Positions 44,311 to 54,316 of a stretch of DNA of 64,000 nt are shown here, in pieces (the first letter of the stretch is position 1; each line of letters begins with the position of its first letter). Below the pieces are notes generated by a model that saw nothing but the letters and a program-made list of their open reading frames with translations, ran no database searches and was not told where the DNA came from. The DNA comes from Phyllobacterium calauticae (GTDB taxonomy: Bacteria > Pseudomonadota > Alphaproteobacteria > Rhizobiales > Rhizobiaceae): positions 62,001 to 126,000 of the forward strand of contig NZ_JAGENB010000005.1 in the NCBI RefSeq assembly GCF_019991125.1, read 5' to 3'. The position numbers and the translations under genes were made by a program.

Positions 44311-44973
44311 CTAATCGGCGGTGAAATGGTCGTCGGTCAGCGACTGTATGAGTGCGCGCGACGCTTCGATATGGTCGAGCATGATGGCCTCGGCGCGCTG
44401 CACCTGTCCGTCAAGAATGGCGCTCACCAATGCCTGATGCTGGGCATTGGAGTTCAACACCTCCTGGCGGTGAACCAGCATGCGGAACTGCAGCCAGTAG
44501 ATGGAGTTGTTGAGGCGACGCAGGGTTTCCGCCAGAAGCGCATTGCCGGCGCGTGTCACGAACAAGCCGTGGAATTCTTGGTTCAGATCCGAGAATCGCT
44601 GCATGTCGCCTGCGGAAACCGCATCGTCCAGCTGCATCTGCAAGGTCTGGACTTTTGCCGGCTCTGCCAGGATGACCGGAGCGGCCAGACGAACCGCCAG
44701 GACCTCGAGCGCCCCGCGAACCTGAAACAGTTGATCCACGCCCTTGCGCGACAATTGTCTGACCGTCACCCCGCGATTGGGCTCAAAGGCCAGGAGTCCG
44801 TCGGAAGCCAGGCGTTGAAAGGCTTCCCGGACCGTCGACCTTGATACGCCGAGGCGTTGGGTGAATTCGCCTTCCGTCAGGCGCTGACCTGGCGCCAGAT
44901 TGCCTGAGCGGACGCGCGCGGTAATGGCGGTGACCACGTTTTCAACGGTGGAAGCGTGTGCAGGGTCACGCAT
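44311..44973 (-). CDS. GntR-family (FCD) regulator next to the nitroreductase
   Basis: 220 residues: helix-turn-helix LTEGEFTQRLGVSRSTVREAFQ (about 32-53) and FCD domain with His and Asp/Asn metal-ligand residues (FSDLNQEFHGLF near 127, NAQHQALV near 175). Same strand as the nitroreductase; likely regulates it through the palindrome at 44254. Confidence 0.9.
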   Translation of the reverse strand: MRDPAHASTVENVVTAITARVRSGNLAPGQRLTEGEFTQRLGVSRSTVREAFQRLASDGLLAFEPNRGVTVRQLSRKGVDQLFQVRGALEVLAVRLAAPVILAEPAKVQTLQMQLDDAVSAGDMQRFSDLNQEFHGLFVTRAGNALLAETLRRLNNSIYWLQFRMLVHRQEVLNSNAQHQALVSAILDGQVQRAEAIMLDHIEASRALIQSLTDDHFTAD

Positions 44974-45039
44974 GGTACGATGTTGCCCTCATGTCGTTGT
45001 CTGTACCGAGCCTGTGCCGGAGCGCATCGGGACCAGATC

Positions 45040-45669
45040 CTAATTTTGGCTGGTGCGGCGCTTTCGGCGAAGGCTGAAAAACAGGATGATCGAGCCCTCG
45101 GCAATGAACAAGACGACGGATGCCCAGAAGCCGACATGAATGGGGTCGTAGGGGGTTCCGCGCAGCGCATAGCCAAGGCAAAGAAACGGCGTGTTCCACA
45201 GGAAGGTGCCAACTGCTGTTGCCAGGGTGAAAGCGCGCGGATCCAGCCGCAGAACGCCAGCCGGCAGCGCGAGGTAAATACGGACGGTGGGAATGACCTG
45301 TCCGGTCAGGGTTACCCAGAAATGATTGCTGCGATACGAATTCGTCAACCGCTCATAGAACGCCGGTTTGAGGAAAACATATCGGCCATAACGTGCCACG
45401 ATGGCCTTTGCTCGCTCCGGTCCGAGCAGCCATCCCAGCGAGAACCAGCCCAATGCCCCGGCAGCGGAGCCGATTGTCGTGACCAGAATCGCCAGACCCA
45501 GGCCGCTGCCATCTGGCACTGTCATTCCCAGAAGCATGAAGAGGACATAGGAGGGGATGACCGGGATGAACTTCTCAAGCAATGCCAGAGACCCAAAACC
45601 AACGAGACCAAAGCTCAGGAGTGTCGCGATGGTTGCGGGCGCTTCGGCGGCTATATCGGCTGCAGGCAT
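45040..45669 (-). CDS. DedA-family membrane protein
   Basis: 209 residues with four or five hydrophobic segments and a VTT/SNARE-associated core: FIPVIPSYVLFMLLGM near residue 33 and GQVIPTVRIYLALPAGVLR near 122, the latter containing the proton-site Arg. DedA proteins help membrane homeostasis and recycle undecaprenyl phosphate. Single gene; C-terminus ends with basic RRKRRTSQN. Confidence 0.87.
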   Translation of the reverse strand: MPAADIAAEAPATIATLLSFGLVGFGSLALLEKFIPVIPSYVLFMLLGMTVPDGSGLGLAILVTTIGSAAGALGWFSLGWLLGPERAKAIVARYGRYVFLKPAFYERLTNSYRSNHFWVTLTGQVIPTVRIYLALPAGVLRLDPRAFTLATAVGTFLWNTPFLCLGYALRGTPYDPIHVGFWASVVLFIAEGSIILFFSLRRKRRTSQN

Positions 45670-45852
45670 TCAAGTTCACGATCTTTTATGCCGAGGTCGG
45701 CGGTGTAGTGTCTTTCCTCCAACACGGGCCTGTGATGGTCCTGTTGCGCCAGAACCTCTACGGCAATTGTAGCATAACTTCCAGAGCAATGTATTGGCGA
45801 TGACACGAGGCCACGGAGTGTCCCCGCCAACCAGCCATGGATGGCCGGGGTT

Positions 45853-47301
45853 CTAGGGACGGTCGATCTTCGGCCCGATATGCGCCGGAATCGGGCATTG
45901 ATAAGGGCGTCCTTCGGTTTTTTCCAACCACTCCGCCTTAGCCTGGGCCAGAAGACCGGGATTGAGAATGAGATCAAGGCCGGTCGAAGCCAGGGACTTT
46001 GCCGCATGGGCAAAAGCCTTGTGCGCTGCCGCACTTTTGCCCTGGGCCACCACCTGCCAGGTGTGCGGGGCGGTGCCGATGGCCCATGCGGGTGCCCAGC
46101 ACTGTGCGGTCGGCGTGACCCAGCTGACGTCGCCGACGTCGGTCGAACCGGCGCGGAAATGCGATTCGCCTTCAAAGTCGCGCAGCCCGAGATGCAGCGG
46201 GCTGGAACCGTCAACCTTGCCGTTGAGGAACACATCCTTTTTGATCTGATAGAGCCGGACGCTGCTCTTGATGGCCTCCGGTGTCAGCGTGTTCTGTATT
46301 TCCTGGGCAAAGGTGACATCCTTGTCGTCAAACGGGACCGGACCAAGATCGACCATATTGGCGTGGATTGCACTTTCGAGGGTGATGTTCGGCAGAAGGT
46401 TTGTTGCCGCCCGGTCAAACACGATTTCGACCTCTGTATCCGTCATCATCGCCGCGCCTTTGGCGATCCGGTCAACGCGCGCCGCCAGATCAAGCGCCAC
46501 AGGCAGTTCCGGCGCGCGCACGAGATAGAGCGCTTCCGTGCGGGATTGAACCACGTTGGCGGCTTTCCCGCCGGCGTCCGTGATGGCGTAGTGAACACGG
46601 CAGTCCTGCGGCATGTGCTCACGCAGGAAATTGACGCCGACATTCATCAGTTCCAGCGCATCGAGCGCGCTGCGGCCGAGATGGGCGCCATTGGACGCGT
46701 GCGCGGCCACACCCTTGAAGCGATAGTAGATCTCCAGCACCGCCAGATTGTTGGTGGAGCGCACACCGTTGAACGGCGCGGGATGCCACGTCAGCGCAGT
46801 GTCCACATCATCGAAGGCACCGGCGCGGGCCATGAATGTTTTTCCCGAGCCGCCCTCTTCGCCGGGGCAGCCGTAATAGCGGATGGTGCCTGGCAATTTG
46901 TTCTCCGCCAGGTGCTTCGCCAGGGCAACAGCGGCCAGCATCGAACCTGTGCCGAGCAGGTTGTGCCCGCATCCATGCCCCGTGCCCCCGGATTTCTCCG
47001 GTTGTTCGGCGGCAATACCTGCCTTCTGGCTCAATCCGGCAAGGGCGTCGAATTCACCGAGAAAGGCGATGACCGGCTTGCCATGACCGGCCTCGCCGAT
47101 AAAGGCGGTTTCGATATCGGCGATCTCACGCTCGATGCGAAAGCCGTGCTTTTCCAGCATGGCAATCTGCGTCTGCGCAGACTGGTGTTCCGAAAAGCTC
47201 AACTCCGCATAGTCCCAGATCGCGTCGCTCATTGCAGCAAATTCAGGCTGCAACCGGTCGACAGTTGCAGCAATGGCTGCAACAGTTTGCTTGGTGGTCA
47301 T
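45853..47301 (-). CDS. M20-family amidohydrolase (AbgB-like)
   Basis: 482-residue zinc peptidase of the M20D/aminobenzoyl-glutamate hydrolase type. Metal residues are seen in TGHGCGHNLLG (near 108) and CPGEEGGSGK (near 144), then WHPAPFN (near 172), and AAHASNGAHLGRSALDALE marks the dimerisation domain. It hydrolyses an amide bond in an imported dipeptide-like compound. ATG at 47301 has AGGGA 7 nt upstream; the adjacent ATG at 47304 is possible. Last gene of a peptide-importer operon. Confidence 0.9.
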   Translation of the reverse strand: MTTKQTVAAIAATVDRLQPEFAAMSDAIWDYAELSFSEHQSAQTQIAMLEKHGFRIEREIADIETAFIGEAGHGKPVIAFLGEFDALAGLSQKAGIAAEQPEKSGGTGHGCGHNLLGTGSMLAAVALAKHLAENKLPGTIRYYGCPGEEGGSGKTFMARAGAFDDVDTALTWHPAPFNGVRSTNNLAVLEIYYRFKGVAAHASNGAHLGRSALDALELMNVGVNFLREHMPQDCRVHYAITDAGGKAANVVQSRTEALYLVRAPELPVALDLAARVDRIAKGAAMMTDTEVEIVFDRAATNLLPNITLESAIHANMVDLGPVPFDDKDVTFAQEIQNTLTPEAIKSSVRLYQIKKDVFLNGKVDGSSPLHLGLRDFEGESHFRAGSTDVGDVSWVTPTAQCWAPAWAIGTAPHTWQVVAQGKSAAAHKAFAHAAKSLASTGLDLILNPGLLAQAKAEWLEKTEGRPYQCPIPAHIGPKIDRP

Positions 47302-47361
47302 CATGTCTTCCCTTTGGTTGTTCAATGTCCGGGCACAAACGCCCGCAAACAAACCTTCGAA

Positions 47362-48906
47362 TCAATCGTCGAGCGATACTTCCCAAACCCGTGCATTCGA
47401 CTGCCATACGGGTGTGCCATGCACCTTCTTCGACGCACCCCAGAGATCCATCAGGTCATAGAGAAAAATACCCGGCACATCCTGCAGCATGAGCTCGTGA
47501 AACTGGTCGAAGATGGCCTGACGCTTGCTTTGGTCGGCTTCCCGGTAGGCTGCATCCATCAGCTCGATCGCCTTGGGATTATCCCACATGAGGGAGGCGT
47601 TCTTGTCCTTGTTGCCGACATAGAAACTGTACATCAGCGCCGGATCGAGGCGCGGCGTCACCGACTGCGAGATCACCTGGTAGTTGCCGCTGCGGCGGCG
47701 GTCGACCTGGGTGGCGTAATCCAGAACTTCGATCTGCACGTTGAGGCCAACCTGCTGCATCATGGCCTGGGCAACCACGGCGACGGGATAGCTCGGAACA
47801 TTGCCGCGCTTGTTGGCAATGATCTTGATGACTTCGCCCTTGTAACCGGACTCGGCGAGCTCTTTCTTGGCCTTTTCAAGATCGGTGGCAATCCGCTTCT
47901 TCTGCACGTCGGAATAGTAGATCGAGTCCAGCGACACCATGGAGGCATTGGCAGCGCCGGTGCCGTTGGAAACAGCCCCGACCAGATCGTCGAGATCGAG
48001 GGCTGCGGCCATGGCGCGGCGAACGCCTGCTTTGCTCAGCACCGGATCGCGGGTCTGGATGTAGAGAAGATTCTTGCCGTTGTTGCGCTTCATGATCAGC
48101 TGGATCGCGCCGTTGTCCTTCAGTTCCGGGACGAGATCGGCGGGCACTTCCGCCGCATCCAGCGCGCCTGACAGCAGGCCAGCCTTGACCGTGGAAGCAT
48201 CGGGAACCGCCGTGAATTTTACGCCGTCCACCAGGGGGCGCTTGGAACCGACCATGCCATCCGGCTTGCCGTCGTTCGGCGGCGATACATACTGGTCGAA
48301 TTTTGCCAGACGGACATACTCGCCGCGCTTCCATTCACCCCACTTGAACGGCCCTGTGCCGATGGGAGCGACGAAACTGCCGTCGGCGGCCACCGACTTC
48401 GGGCTGATAATGCCGGTGTAGCCGCATTCCGGCCGTGCCATCAGGCCGAGGAACACTGCCGAAGGCGATGCGATCTTCACGGCGACCGTATGGGCGTCGA
48501 CAGCCTCGATGCCGGTGACCTTGACGGTTCGGCTGCCGTCGAAATCGGCGCGGCAGGTCCACTTGGTGTCCTCTGCCATATAGCGGTTCCAGTTCCACAC
48601 GACATCGGCAGCGGTCAGCGGGTCGCCATTGTGGAATTTTACATTGTCGCGCAACGGGAATGTATAGGTCAGACCGTCCGCCGACACATTGACGGATTGG
48701 GCGAGAAGCGGCTTCACATCGCCGTTCTCCGTATAGCCCACCAGCCCTTCGACCAGATGAAATATGACGGAGTCGGTGTTGCCGTCGCGGTTGACGCCGG
48801 GGACGTTGCTGCGAATATCCGAGCTTTGCGCGACATTGATGTCACGGGCTTGAGCAAGGCCGCCGGCCGTCATCAGGATTGTTCCTGCGAGAAGTATCTT
48901 TTTCAT
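47362..48906 (-). CDS. Peptide ABC importer periplasmic binding protein
   Basis: 514 residues, SBP_bac_5 family. Signal peptide 1-19 (GGLAQA-RD). Mature start ARDINVAQSSDIRSNVPGVNRDGNTD in pieces, with the peptide-binding layout PIGTGPFKWGEWKRGEYV near 180. It presents peptides or amide-linked compounds to the permeases at 50557-52316. ATG at 48906 chosen by signal peptide; a longer upstream frame overlaps the ATPase gene. Confidence 0.9.
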   Translation of the reverse strand: MKKILLAGTILMTAGGLAQARDINVAQSSDIRSNVPGVNRDGNTDSVIFHLVEGLVGYTENGDVKPLLAQSVNVSADGLTYTFPLRDNVKFHNGDPLTAADVVWNWNRYMAEDTKWTCRADFDGSRTVKVTGIEAVDAHTVAVKIASPSAVFLGLMARPECGYTGIISPKSVAADGSFVAPIGTGPFKWGEWKRGEYVRLAKFDQYVSPPNDGKPDGMVGSKRPLVDGVKFTAVPDASTVKAGLLSGALDAAEVPADLVPELKDNGAIQLIMKRNNGKNLLYIQTRDPVLSKAGVRRAMAAALDLDDLVGAVSNGTGAANASMVSLDSIYYSDVQKKRIATDLEKAKKELAESGYKGEVIKIIANKRGNVPSYPVAVVAQAMMQQVGLNVQIEVLDYATQVDRRRSGNYQVISQSVTPRLDPALMYSFYVGNKDKNASLMWDNPKAIELMDAAYREADQSKRQAIFDQFHELMLQDVPGIFLYDLMDLWGASKKVHGTPVWQSNARVWEVSLDD

Positions 48907-48928
48907 GTTCCACTCTTTTTCCATAGGT

Positions 48929-50560
48929 TCAGGCGTCCAGCCGCCATTTGAGTTTGACGCCGCCATTGTCGTTGAGATCCAGTGCGGGAATGGCTGAAAG
49001 CAGTTTGCGCGTATAGGCTTCCTTCGGGGTATCGAAGATTGCGTTCCGGTCTCCCTGCTCGATGATCCGGCCATCCTGCATGACGATCACCCGGTCGGCG
49101 ATCTGCTCGACAACGCCGAGATCGTGGCTGATGAAGAGGCAGGAAAAGCCATAACGCTTCTGCAGGTTTGAAAAGAGCTCGAGAACCTGCGCGCGCACCG
49201 TCACGTCCAGGGCCGATACCGGTTCGTCGGCGATGAGGAATTTGGGTCGGCGCGCGATCGCCCGGGCGATGGCAACGCGCTGGCGCTGACCGCCGGAAAG
49301 CTGGTGCGGATAGCGATCGGCAAAAGCCTTGCCGAGGCCGACCTCTTCGAGTGTATCGGCAGCACGCAGCTTTTTTTCCGCCGCCGTCAGGTCGGGGATA
49401 AGCCGCAACGCTTCCTCGACAAGTGCCAAGATGGTCATGCGCGGGTCGAGCGACGAATAGGGATCCTGAAAAACCATCTGGCAGTTCATGCGGTAGTTGA
49501 ACCAGTCGTTGTCACGGCGCTTGCCGTGGAACAGGATCTCGCCGCTGGTTTCCTTGACCAGTCCGGCGATGGTGCGGCCGAGCGTGGTTTTCCCCGAGCC
49601 CGAGCCGCCGACCAAAGCCACCACCTCGCCCGGATGGATATCGATGCTGATGCCATGAAGGGCGCGTTTGGCAACGCCCTTCTTGAACAGGCTTTTGCGT
49701 CCGGCATAGTCAACCACGATGTCGCGCGCTGAAACGATCGGGCTGACGCTCGTGTCGATGACACGCACGTCACCGCGGAACGGCAGGGAGGACAGCAGCT
49801 TGCGCGTATAGGGATGCTTCGGTCTTGAGAGGATTTCTTCCGTCGTCCCCTGCTCGACCACCACACCCCGTTCCATCACGACAAAACGATGGGTGTAGCG
49901 GGCAACCATCGGCAGATCGTGGCTGATCAGGAGGACGGCGGTCCCTTGCTCCTTGGTCAGTTCCACCATCAGTTCCATGACATCGCGCTGCACGACGGCA
50001 TCCAGCGCGGTGGTTGGCTCGTCGGCAATCAGCAGGGCCGGTTTCAGGAGCATGACCGAAGCCAGCATGATGCGCTGGCGCATGCCGCCGGAAAATTCGT
50101 GCGGATAGGCGGTCAATGCACCGGCCGGGTCCTTCAGGCCGACACGGGTCAGCATGTGCAGGATGTTGGTCCGGCGCATCTCGGGTGTCTGCTTGGTGTG
50201 GAGAATCAGTCCTTCTTCCAACTGGCGGCCAATGGTCATCGACGGATTGAGGGAGGTCATCGGTTCCTGGAAGACGACGCCGATTTCGCCGCCGCGCAAA
50301 CGCCGCAACGTGCGGTCGCTGGCCTGAAGCGTATCCTGACCCTTGTAAACGATCGAACCGCTGGCATGCCGGATGCCCGGCGCAATCAGTCCGATGATCG
50401 ACCGTGTCGCCAGCGTCTTGCCCGACCCGGATTCACCGACGATACCGACGATCTCTCCGGGTGAGACATCGAAGCTCACATCTTTGACGACGGCGCCGCC
50501 ATTGTGGATGACCTCAAGCGTCAGCCCGCGAACACTGAGAAGCGCGTTTTGATTGCTCAT
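48929..50560 (-). CDS. Peptide ABC importer, fused double ATPase (DppD-DppF type)
   Basis: 543 residues with two ATPase domains: Walker A GESGSGKT (near 42) with FSGGMRQR (near 155) and Walker B LLIADEPTT; Walker A GGSGSGKT (near 318) with LSGGQRQR (near 425) and FLIADEPVS. Starts 4 bases inside the end of the upstream permease gene (ATGA). Sister of the fused ATPase at 35101 but in a different operon. Confidence 0.92.
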   Translation of the reverse strand: MSNQNALLSVRGLTLEVIHNGGAVVKDVSFDVSPGEIVGIVGESGSGKTLATRSIIGLIAPGIRHASGSIVYKGQDTLQASDRTLRRLRGGEIGVVFQEPMTSLNPSMTIGRQLEEGLILHTKQTPEMRRTNILHMLTRVGLKDPAGALTAYPHEFSGGMRQRIMLASVMLLKPALLIADEPTTALDAVVQRDVMELMVELTKEQGTAVLLISHDLPMVARYTHRFVVMERGVVVEQGTTEEILSRPKHPYTRKLLSSLPFRGDVRVIDTSVSPIVSARDIVVDYAGRKSLFKKGVAKRALHGISIDIHPGEVVALVGGSGSGKTTLGRTIAGLVKETSGEILFHGKRRDNDWFNYRMNCQMVFQDPYSSLDPRMTILALVEEALRLIPDLTAAEKKLRAADTLEEVGLGKAFADRYPHQLSGGQRQRVAIARAIARRPKFLIADEPVSALDVTVRAQVLELFSNLQKRYGFSCLFISHDLGVVEQIADRVIVMQDGRIIEQGDRNAIFDTPKEAYTRKLLSAIPALDLNDNGGVKLKWRLDA

Positions 50561-51375
50561 TTCAAACCTCTCATGCGGGGATCGAGCTTGTCACGCAGGG
50601 CATCCCCAAGCAGGTTGATGCCGAGAAGGGTCAGCGCGATGCAAAGGCCGGGAAAGAAGCCGAGCCAGGCTGCCTGTTCGATGAACGGCCGGCCGGCGGC
50701 AAGCATGTTGCCCCAGGTGGGTGCAGGCGGCGGAACGCCAAGGCCGAGGAAGCTCAGCGCACTTTCCGAAAGGATCGCCCAGCCGAACATGGATGTCCCC
50801 AGAACCGTAATCGGTGCCAGGCAATTGGGCAGGATGTGGCGGAGAATCGTATAGATTTCGCTGTTGCCCATGACCTTGGAGGCTTCGATGAATTCCCGTT
50901 CGCGCAGGGACAGGACGGCACCGCGCACGATACGCGCCATCGACGGGGTGTAGGCGATCCCAAGTGCGAAGATGATGCCGTACTGGTTGGCGCCGAAAAC
51001 CGCGAGCAGTCCGAGGGCGAGAAGAATACCGGGAAAGGCCAGCAGGGCATTGTTGAACGCCATGATGACACCGTCGACCCAGCCGCGTGCATAACCGCTG
51101 ATCAGGCCGATGAGGGTGCCGAAGAACACGGCAAAACAGACTGTTGCAAAGCCGATCCAGACACTGGCCTGTGCCCCGACCATCAGCCGGCTCAGGACAT
51201 CCCGTCCGAACTCGTCGGTGCCGAGAAGATGCGCTGCGCTTGGTGCGGCCAGACGCGCGGAAAAACTGAGCTTCATCGGATCGAACGGCGTCCAGAGCAT
51301 GCCGATGGCCGCGACGATAAAGAGGAGGGTGATGATGGTGCCACCGATCACCCCGTTGAATGTAAGCTTTTTCAT
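50557..51375 (-). CDS. Peptide ABC importer permease (DppC-like)
   Basis: 272-residue inner-membrane permease with LLGTDEFGRDVLSRLMVGAQ near residue 50 and the loop REFIEASKVMGNSEIYTILRHILPN near 165. Both ends overlap neighbouring genes by 4 bases, so translation is coupled. Forms the channel with the DppB-like protein. Confidence 0.93.
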   Translation of the reverse strand: MKKLTFNGVIGGTIITLLFIVAAIGMLWTPFDPMKLSFSARLAAPSAAHLLGTDEFGRDVLSRLMVGAQASVWIGFATVCFAVFFGTLIGLISGYARGWVDGVIMAFNNALLAFPGILLALGLLAVFGANQYGIIFALGIAYTPSMARIVRGAVLSLREREFIEASKVMGNSEIYTILRHILPNCLAPITVLGTSMFGWAILSESALSFLGLGVPPPAPTWGNMLAAGRPFIEQAAWLGFFPGLCIALTLLGINLLGDALRDKLDPRMRGLK

Positions 51376-52316
51376 TCCGCCACCACCCGTGGATCAAAGA
51401 GTGGATAGAGAAGATCCACGACGAGGTTGACCAGGACATAGGCAACCGCAACCAGCAGGAGACAGCCCTGAATGACGGGATAATCGCGCTGGAAAATACT
51501 GTCGACGAGCAGGCGGCCGAGGCCTGGTATGGAGAATACGGTTTCGATAACCGCAATACCGCCGAGCAGATTGCCAAGAATCAGGCCGATCATGGTCCAG
51601 GTCGGACCGAAGGCGTTCTTGAAGGCGTGACGCCACAGAACTGCCTGTTCCGACAGGCCCTTGGCACGGGCATGGGTGATGTAGTCAAGGCGCAAGACTT
51701 CCAGCGTGGATGCGCGGGCCATGCGGATGATCACACCCATCTCGTGGATAAAGAGGGTGGCAACCGGCAGGGCCATGTAGATAAGCCCGGCCTTCCAGTC
51801 CGTCGTCACCGAGACGTAGCCGAGCACCGGCACCCAGCCGAGTTTCAGCCCGAAGAAAAGCAGCAGCAGCAGTCCGAGCCAGAATGTGGGAATGGACAGG
51901 AGAACTGTTGCCGTGCCGACAAGCGCGAGATCGGTGAGGCTGTTCTGTTTCCACGCCGCGATAACACCGGCCGGGACGGCGATCACGCTTGCAATCAGAA
52001 CCGCCAGAACAACGATTTGCGCGCTGATGAAAAAACGTGAGAGCACGAGGTGCAGGACGGGTTCACCGGTAACGATGGACTTGCCGAAGTCGCCATTGAA
52101 CAAATGCCCCACCCAGATCATGAACTGCACCGGAATGCTCTGGTCGAGCCCCAGCGTGGAACGCAGGGCGGCGATCTGCTGCGGTTCGGCAAGATCCCCA
52201 AGCATGAGAGCTGCCGGATCGCCCGGGATGAGGCGGATAAGGGTGAACACTGCCACTGCCACGATGACAATCGTGGGCACAGCCATCAGCATTCGGCCGA
52301 GTATAAATTTGATCAC
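51372..52316 (-). CDS. Peptide ABC importer permease (DppB-like)
   Basis: 314-residue inner-membrane permease, start MIKFILGRMLMAVPTIVIV, RLIPGDPAALMLGDLAEP near 30, and THARAKGLSEQAVLWRHAFKNA near 205. Start codon is GTG at 52316 with GGGAA upstream. First structural gene of the importer; a 183-bp gap with palindrome separates it from the LysR gene. Confidence 0.92.
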   Translation of the reverse strand: MIKFILGRMLMAVPTIVIVAVAVFTLIRLIPGDPAALMLGDLAEPQQIAALRSTLGLDQSIPVQFMIWVGHLFNGDFGKSIVTGEPVLHLVLSRFFISAQIVVLAVLIASVIAVPAGVIAAWKQNSLTDLALVGTATVLLSIPTFWLGLLLLLFFGLKLGWVPVLGYVSVTTDWKAGLIYMALPVATLFIHEMGVIIRMARASTLEVLRLDYITHARAKGLSEQAVLWRHAFKNAFGPTWTMIGLILGNLLGGIAVIETVFSIPGLGRLLVDSIFQRDYPVIQGCLLLVAVAYVLVNLVVDLLYPLFDPRVVAE

Positions 52317-52429
52317 GTGGTTCCCATTCTGCTCTTTTGGCTGCGCGGAAGTTCCCCGCAGTCATCTGGCCATTGTGTGCCGGACTATGAGCATATGTGA
52401 AAACCATGCGCAATATTATGAGTAAATGT

Positions 52430-52441
52430 CATAGCGCTATG
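52430..52441. promoter_or_regulatory. Palindrome in front of the peptide-importer operon
   Basis: CATAGCGCTATG is a perfect 12-bp palindrome in the gap between the LysR stop (52500) and the dppB-like start (52316); the related partial repeat CTATGAGCATATG lies at about 52384-52396. ATAG...CTAT arms suit LysR-type binding, so this may be the target of the neighbouring regulator. Confidence 0.45.
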
Positions 52442-52499
52442 CAAGCGGGTACTTGCTGCGGGGTGTCGGGACCATCCAATAGGGCGGAAAGCCATCCGT

Positions 52500-53408
52500 T
52501 CAGTTTTGCGGGCCCTCGACGTTGAGAAGCCTTTGCTTCATCCGCCTGCTGAGCGCTTCGGCAGCGATGGACAGCGGAACACCAGCCGCCTTGGCAAGGC
52601 CGAAACTCTGCGTGAGTGGCGGATCGAAGGGCCGTATGACGATCCTTGTATCCTTGGTCAGGTGCGCGAAGAAGCTGCTGATGATGGCTATCCCAAGCCC
52701 ATGCGCGGCATAGGAAAAGGCGGAATTGTTGCTGTGCGTTTCAATCTTGACGGTCTGCGTCACACCGGCCTGGCGAAAGATCTCATCGAGTTTCATGCGG
52801 GTGGGCCTGTTGCGGCCGGTCAGGATCAACGGAATATTGCGTAAATCTTTGGGCGTGACGACGTCCAGGGCGGCGAGGGGATGATCGGCGGGAATGACGC
52901 ATACCTTTCGGCCGCTCACGACCACCTCAAGCTCGACGCTGGTGCTCTGTTGTCCTTCATAGCGCAGGAAACCGAAATCCACGATGCGCTGTTCGATCAG
53001 GCGGGTGATGGCGCCCGACGTGTCGAAGAACGTTTCTATGCGCACCCGCGGAAAATCCCTGTCGAAATCCGCGAGAAGATCCGGGGTAAACTGGTCGGCA
53101 AGGCTGTTGGGCAGGGCGATGCGCACTGATTCAGGCCCGACGGCCCCGCTGCGCAGGTCCTGCGCAAGGTTGGTGAAGCGGTCTATTCCGGCAAGGACGA
53201 GTTCGGCGTCATAGGCGAGCTTTTCCGCCTCCGGTGTCGGGATCAGCCGCCCTTTGTCCCGTGCAAACAGCTGCATCGACAGGTTGGCCTCGAGCTGCTG
53301 CAGCAGGCGGCTGACGCCCGACTGGCTCAGGCCCATGGCCCGCGCCGTTGCAATTGTGGAGCCGGTAACGAGCAGGGTGCGCAGGACTTCGAGCTGCCGG
53401 ACATTCAT
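52500..53408 (-). CDS. LysR-family regulator of the peptide-importer operon
   Basis: 302 residues: helix-turn-helix STIATARAMGLSQSGVSRLLQQLE (about 16-39) and LysR substrate domain (about 90-295). Lies upstream of, and in the same direction as, the importer genes (a layout that is less common than divergence). Likely senses the imported compound or a product. Inferred from position only. Confidence 0.9.
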   Translation of the reverse strand: MNVRQLEVLRTLLVTGSTIATARAMGLSQSGVSRLLQQLEANLSMQLFARDKGRLIPTPEAEKLAYDAELVLAGIDRFTNLAQDLRSGAVGPESVRIALPNSLADQFTPDLLADFDRDFPRVRIETFFDTSGAITRLIEQRIVDFGFLRYEGQQSTSVELEVVVSGRKVCVIPADHPLAALDVVTPKDLRNIPLILTGRNRPTRMKLDEIFRQAGVTQTVKIETHSNNSAFSYAAHGLGIAIISSFFAHLTKDTRIVIRPFDPPLTQSFGLAKAAGVPLSIAAEALSRRMKQRLLNVEGPQN

Positions 53409-53706
53409 TGGATTCTCACAGATCTCATGGACAGGGCGATTGTGTCTCGATTCGATGGAACAGGCCGAGCCCCGTCGAAGCTAAACTGTTAATTTTGCGT
53501 AAACAATCCGTCACGTGCCTTCAAAATGTCCCATTGGGAGGCGAATTGTGAATGGTCTGTCACTTGCGCATTCCGGCACGCCTTCACATGTGTTGCTTCA
53601 GGTATATCGAATGAGATCGCCCTGCGATACCTTCTGTAACCTGTTGCTGAATTTGTGGGCTGGAGGATCGATTGCGGTGCACCGGTCACAATTTGAGAAG
53701 GAGAGT

Positions 53707-54228
53707 ATGATGAAGAAGACACTTGCTATGGCACTTGCGACCACGTCGTTGGCAATTGCTGGTGCAACGGTCGCTGTTGCAGCCGATATGCCGGCGACCT
53801 ATCAGGAGCCGGACGCGCGCAACGGCGTGAGGATCGGCTATCTCACCTGCGATATCGATGGCGGCGTCGGCTACGTGCTTGGTTCGGCCAAGGAAGTCGA
53901 TTGTGTCTTCCGTTCCACAGTCGGCCGTGAGCGTTCGGATCATTATACCGGCGCGATCAAGAAGCTGGGTGTCGATCTCGGGTTTACAACACGCAGCCGC
54001 CTCGTCTGGGCTGTGTTTGCACCGACTGCTGGTTATCACCAGGGTTCGCTGAGCGGCGTTTATCGCGGTGCAACAGCGGAAGCCACACTCGGTGCCGGTA
54101 TCGGCACCAATGTGCTGTTCGGTGGTACCGCAGGCTCCGTTCACCTGCAGGCAATCAGCGTCACGGGCCAGATCGGTCTGAACGTTGCTGCCACCGGCAC
54201 GTCGATGACGCTTGCCTCGGCCAACTAA
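53707..54228 (+). CDS. Secreted DUF992 protein
   Basis: 173 residues with a signal peptide (about 1-26, VAVAAD). The conserved part (GVRIGYLTCDIDGGVGYVLGS, CVFRSTVGRE-like, HYTGAIKKLGVDLGF) is the DUF992 domain, common in Brucella and rhizobia, with unknown function; two cysteines (about 51 and 69) could form a disulfide. AAGGAG is close to two adjacent ATGs (53707, 53710); the second has better spacing. Followed by a strong terminator, so probably a single-gene unit. Confidence 0.87.
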   Translation: MMKKTLAMALATTSLAIAGATVAVAADMPATYQEPDARNGVRIGYLTCDIDGGVGYVLGSAKEVDCVFRSTVGRERSDHYTGAIKKLGVDLGFTTRSRLVWAVFAPTAGYHQGSLSGVYRGATAEATLGAGIGTNVLFGGTAGSVHLQAISVTGQIGLNVAATGTSMTLASAN

Positions 54229-54275
54229 GACCGGCTGGTTTTCCTCGCGCCGCGGTGCGAGGGTTGCATTGGAGT

Positions 54276-54316
54276 GGGCACCGCCGAACAGGTTTCGGCG
54301 GTGCCCATTTCCGTTT
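54276..54316 (+). terminator. Terminator after the DUF992 gene
   Basis: GGGCACCGCCGAA, CAGGT, TTCGGCGGTGCCC form a perfect 13-bp stem with a 5-nt loop, followed by ATTTCCGTTTG. Confidence 0.8.
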
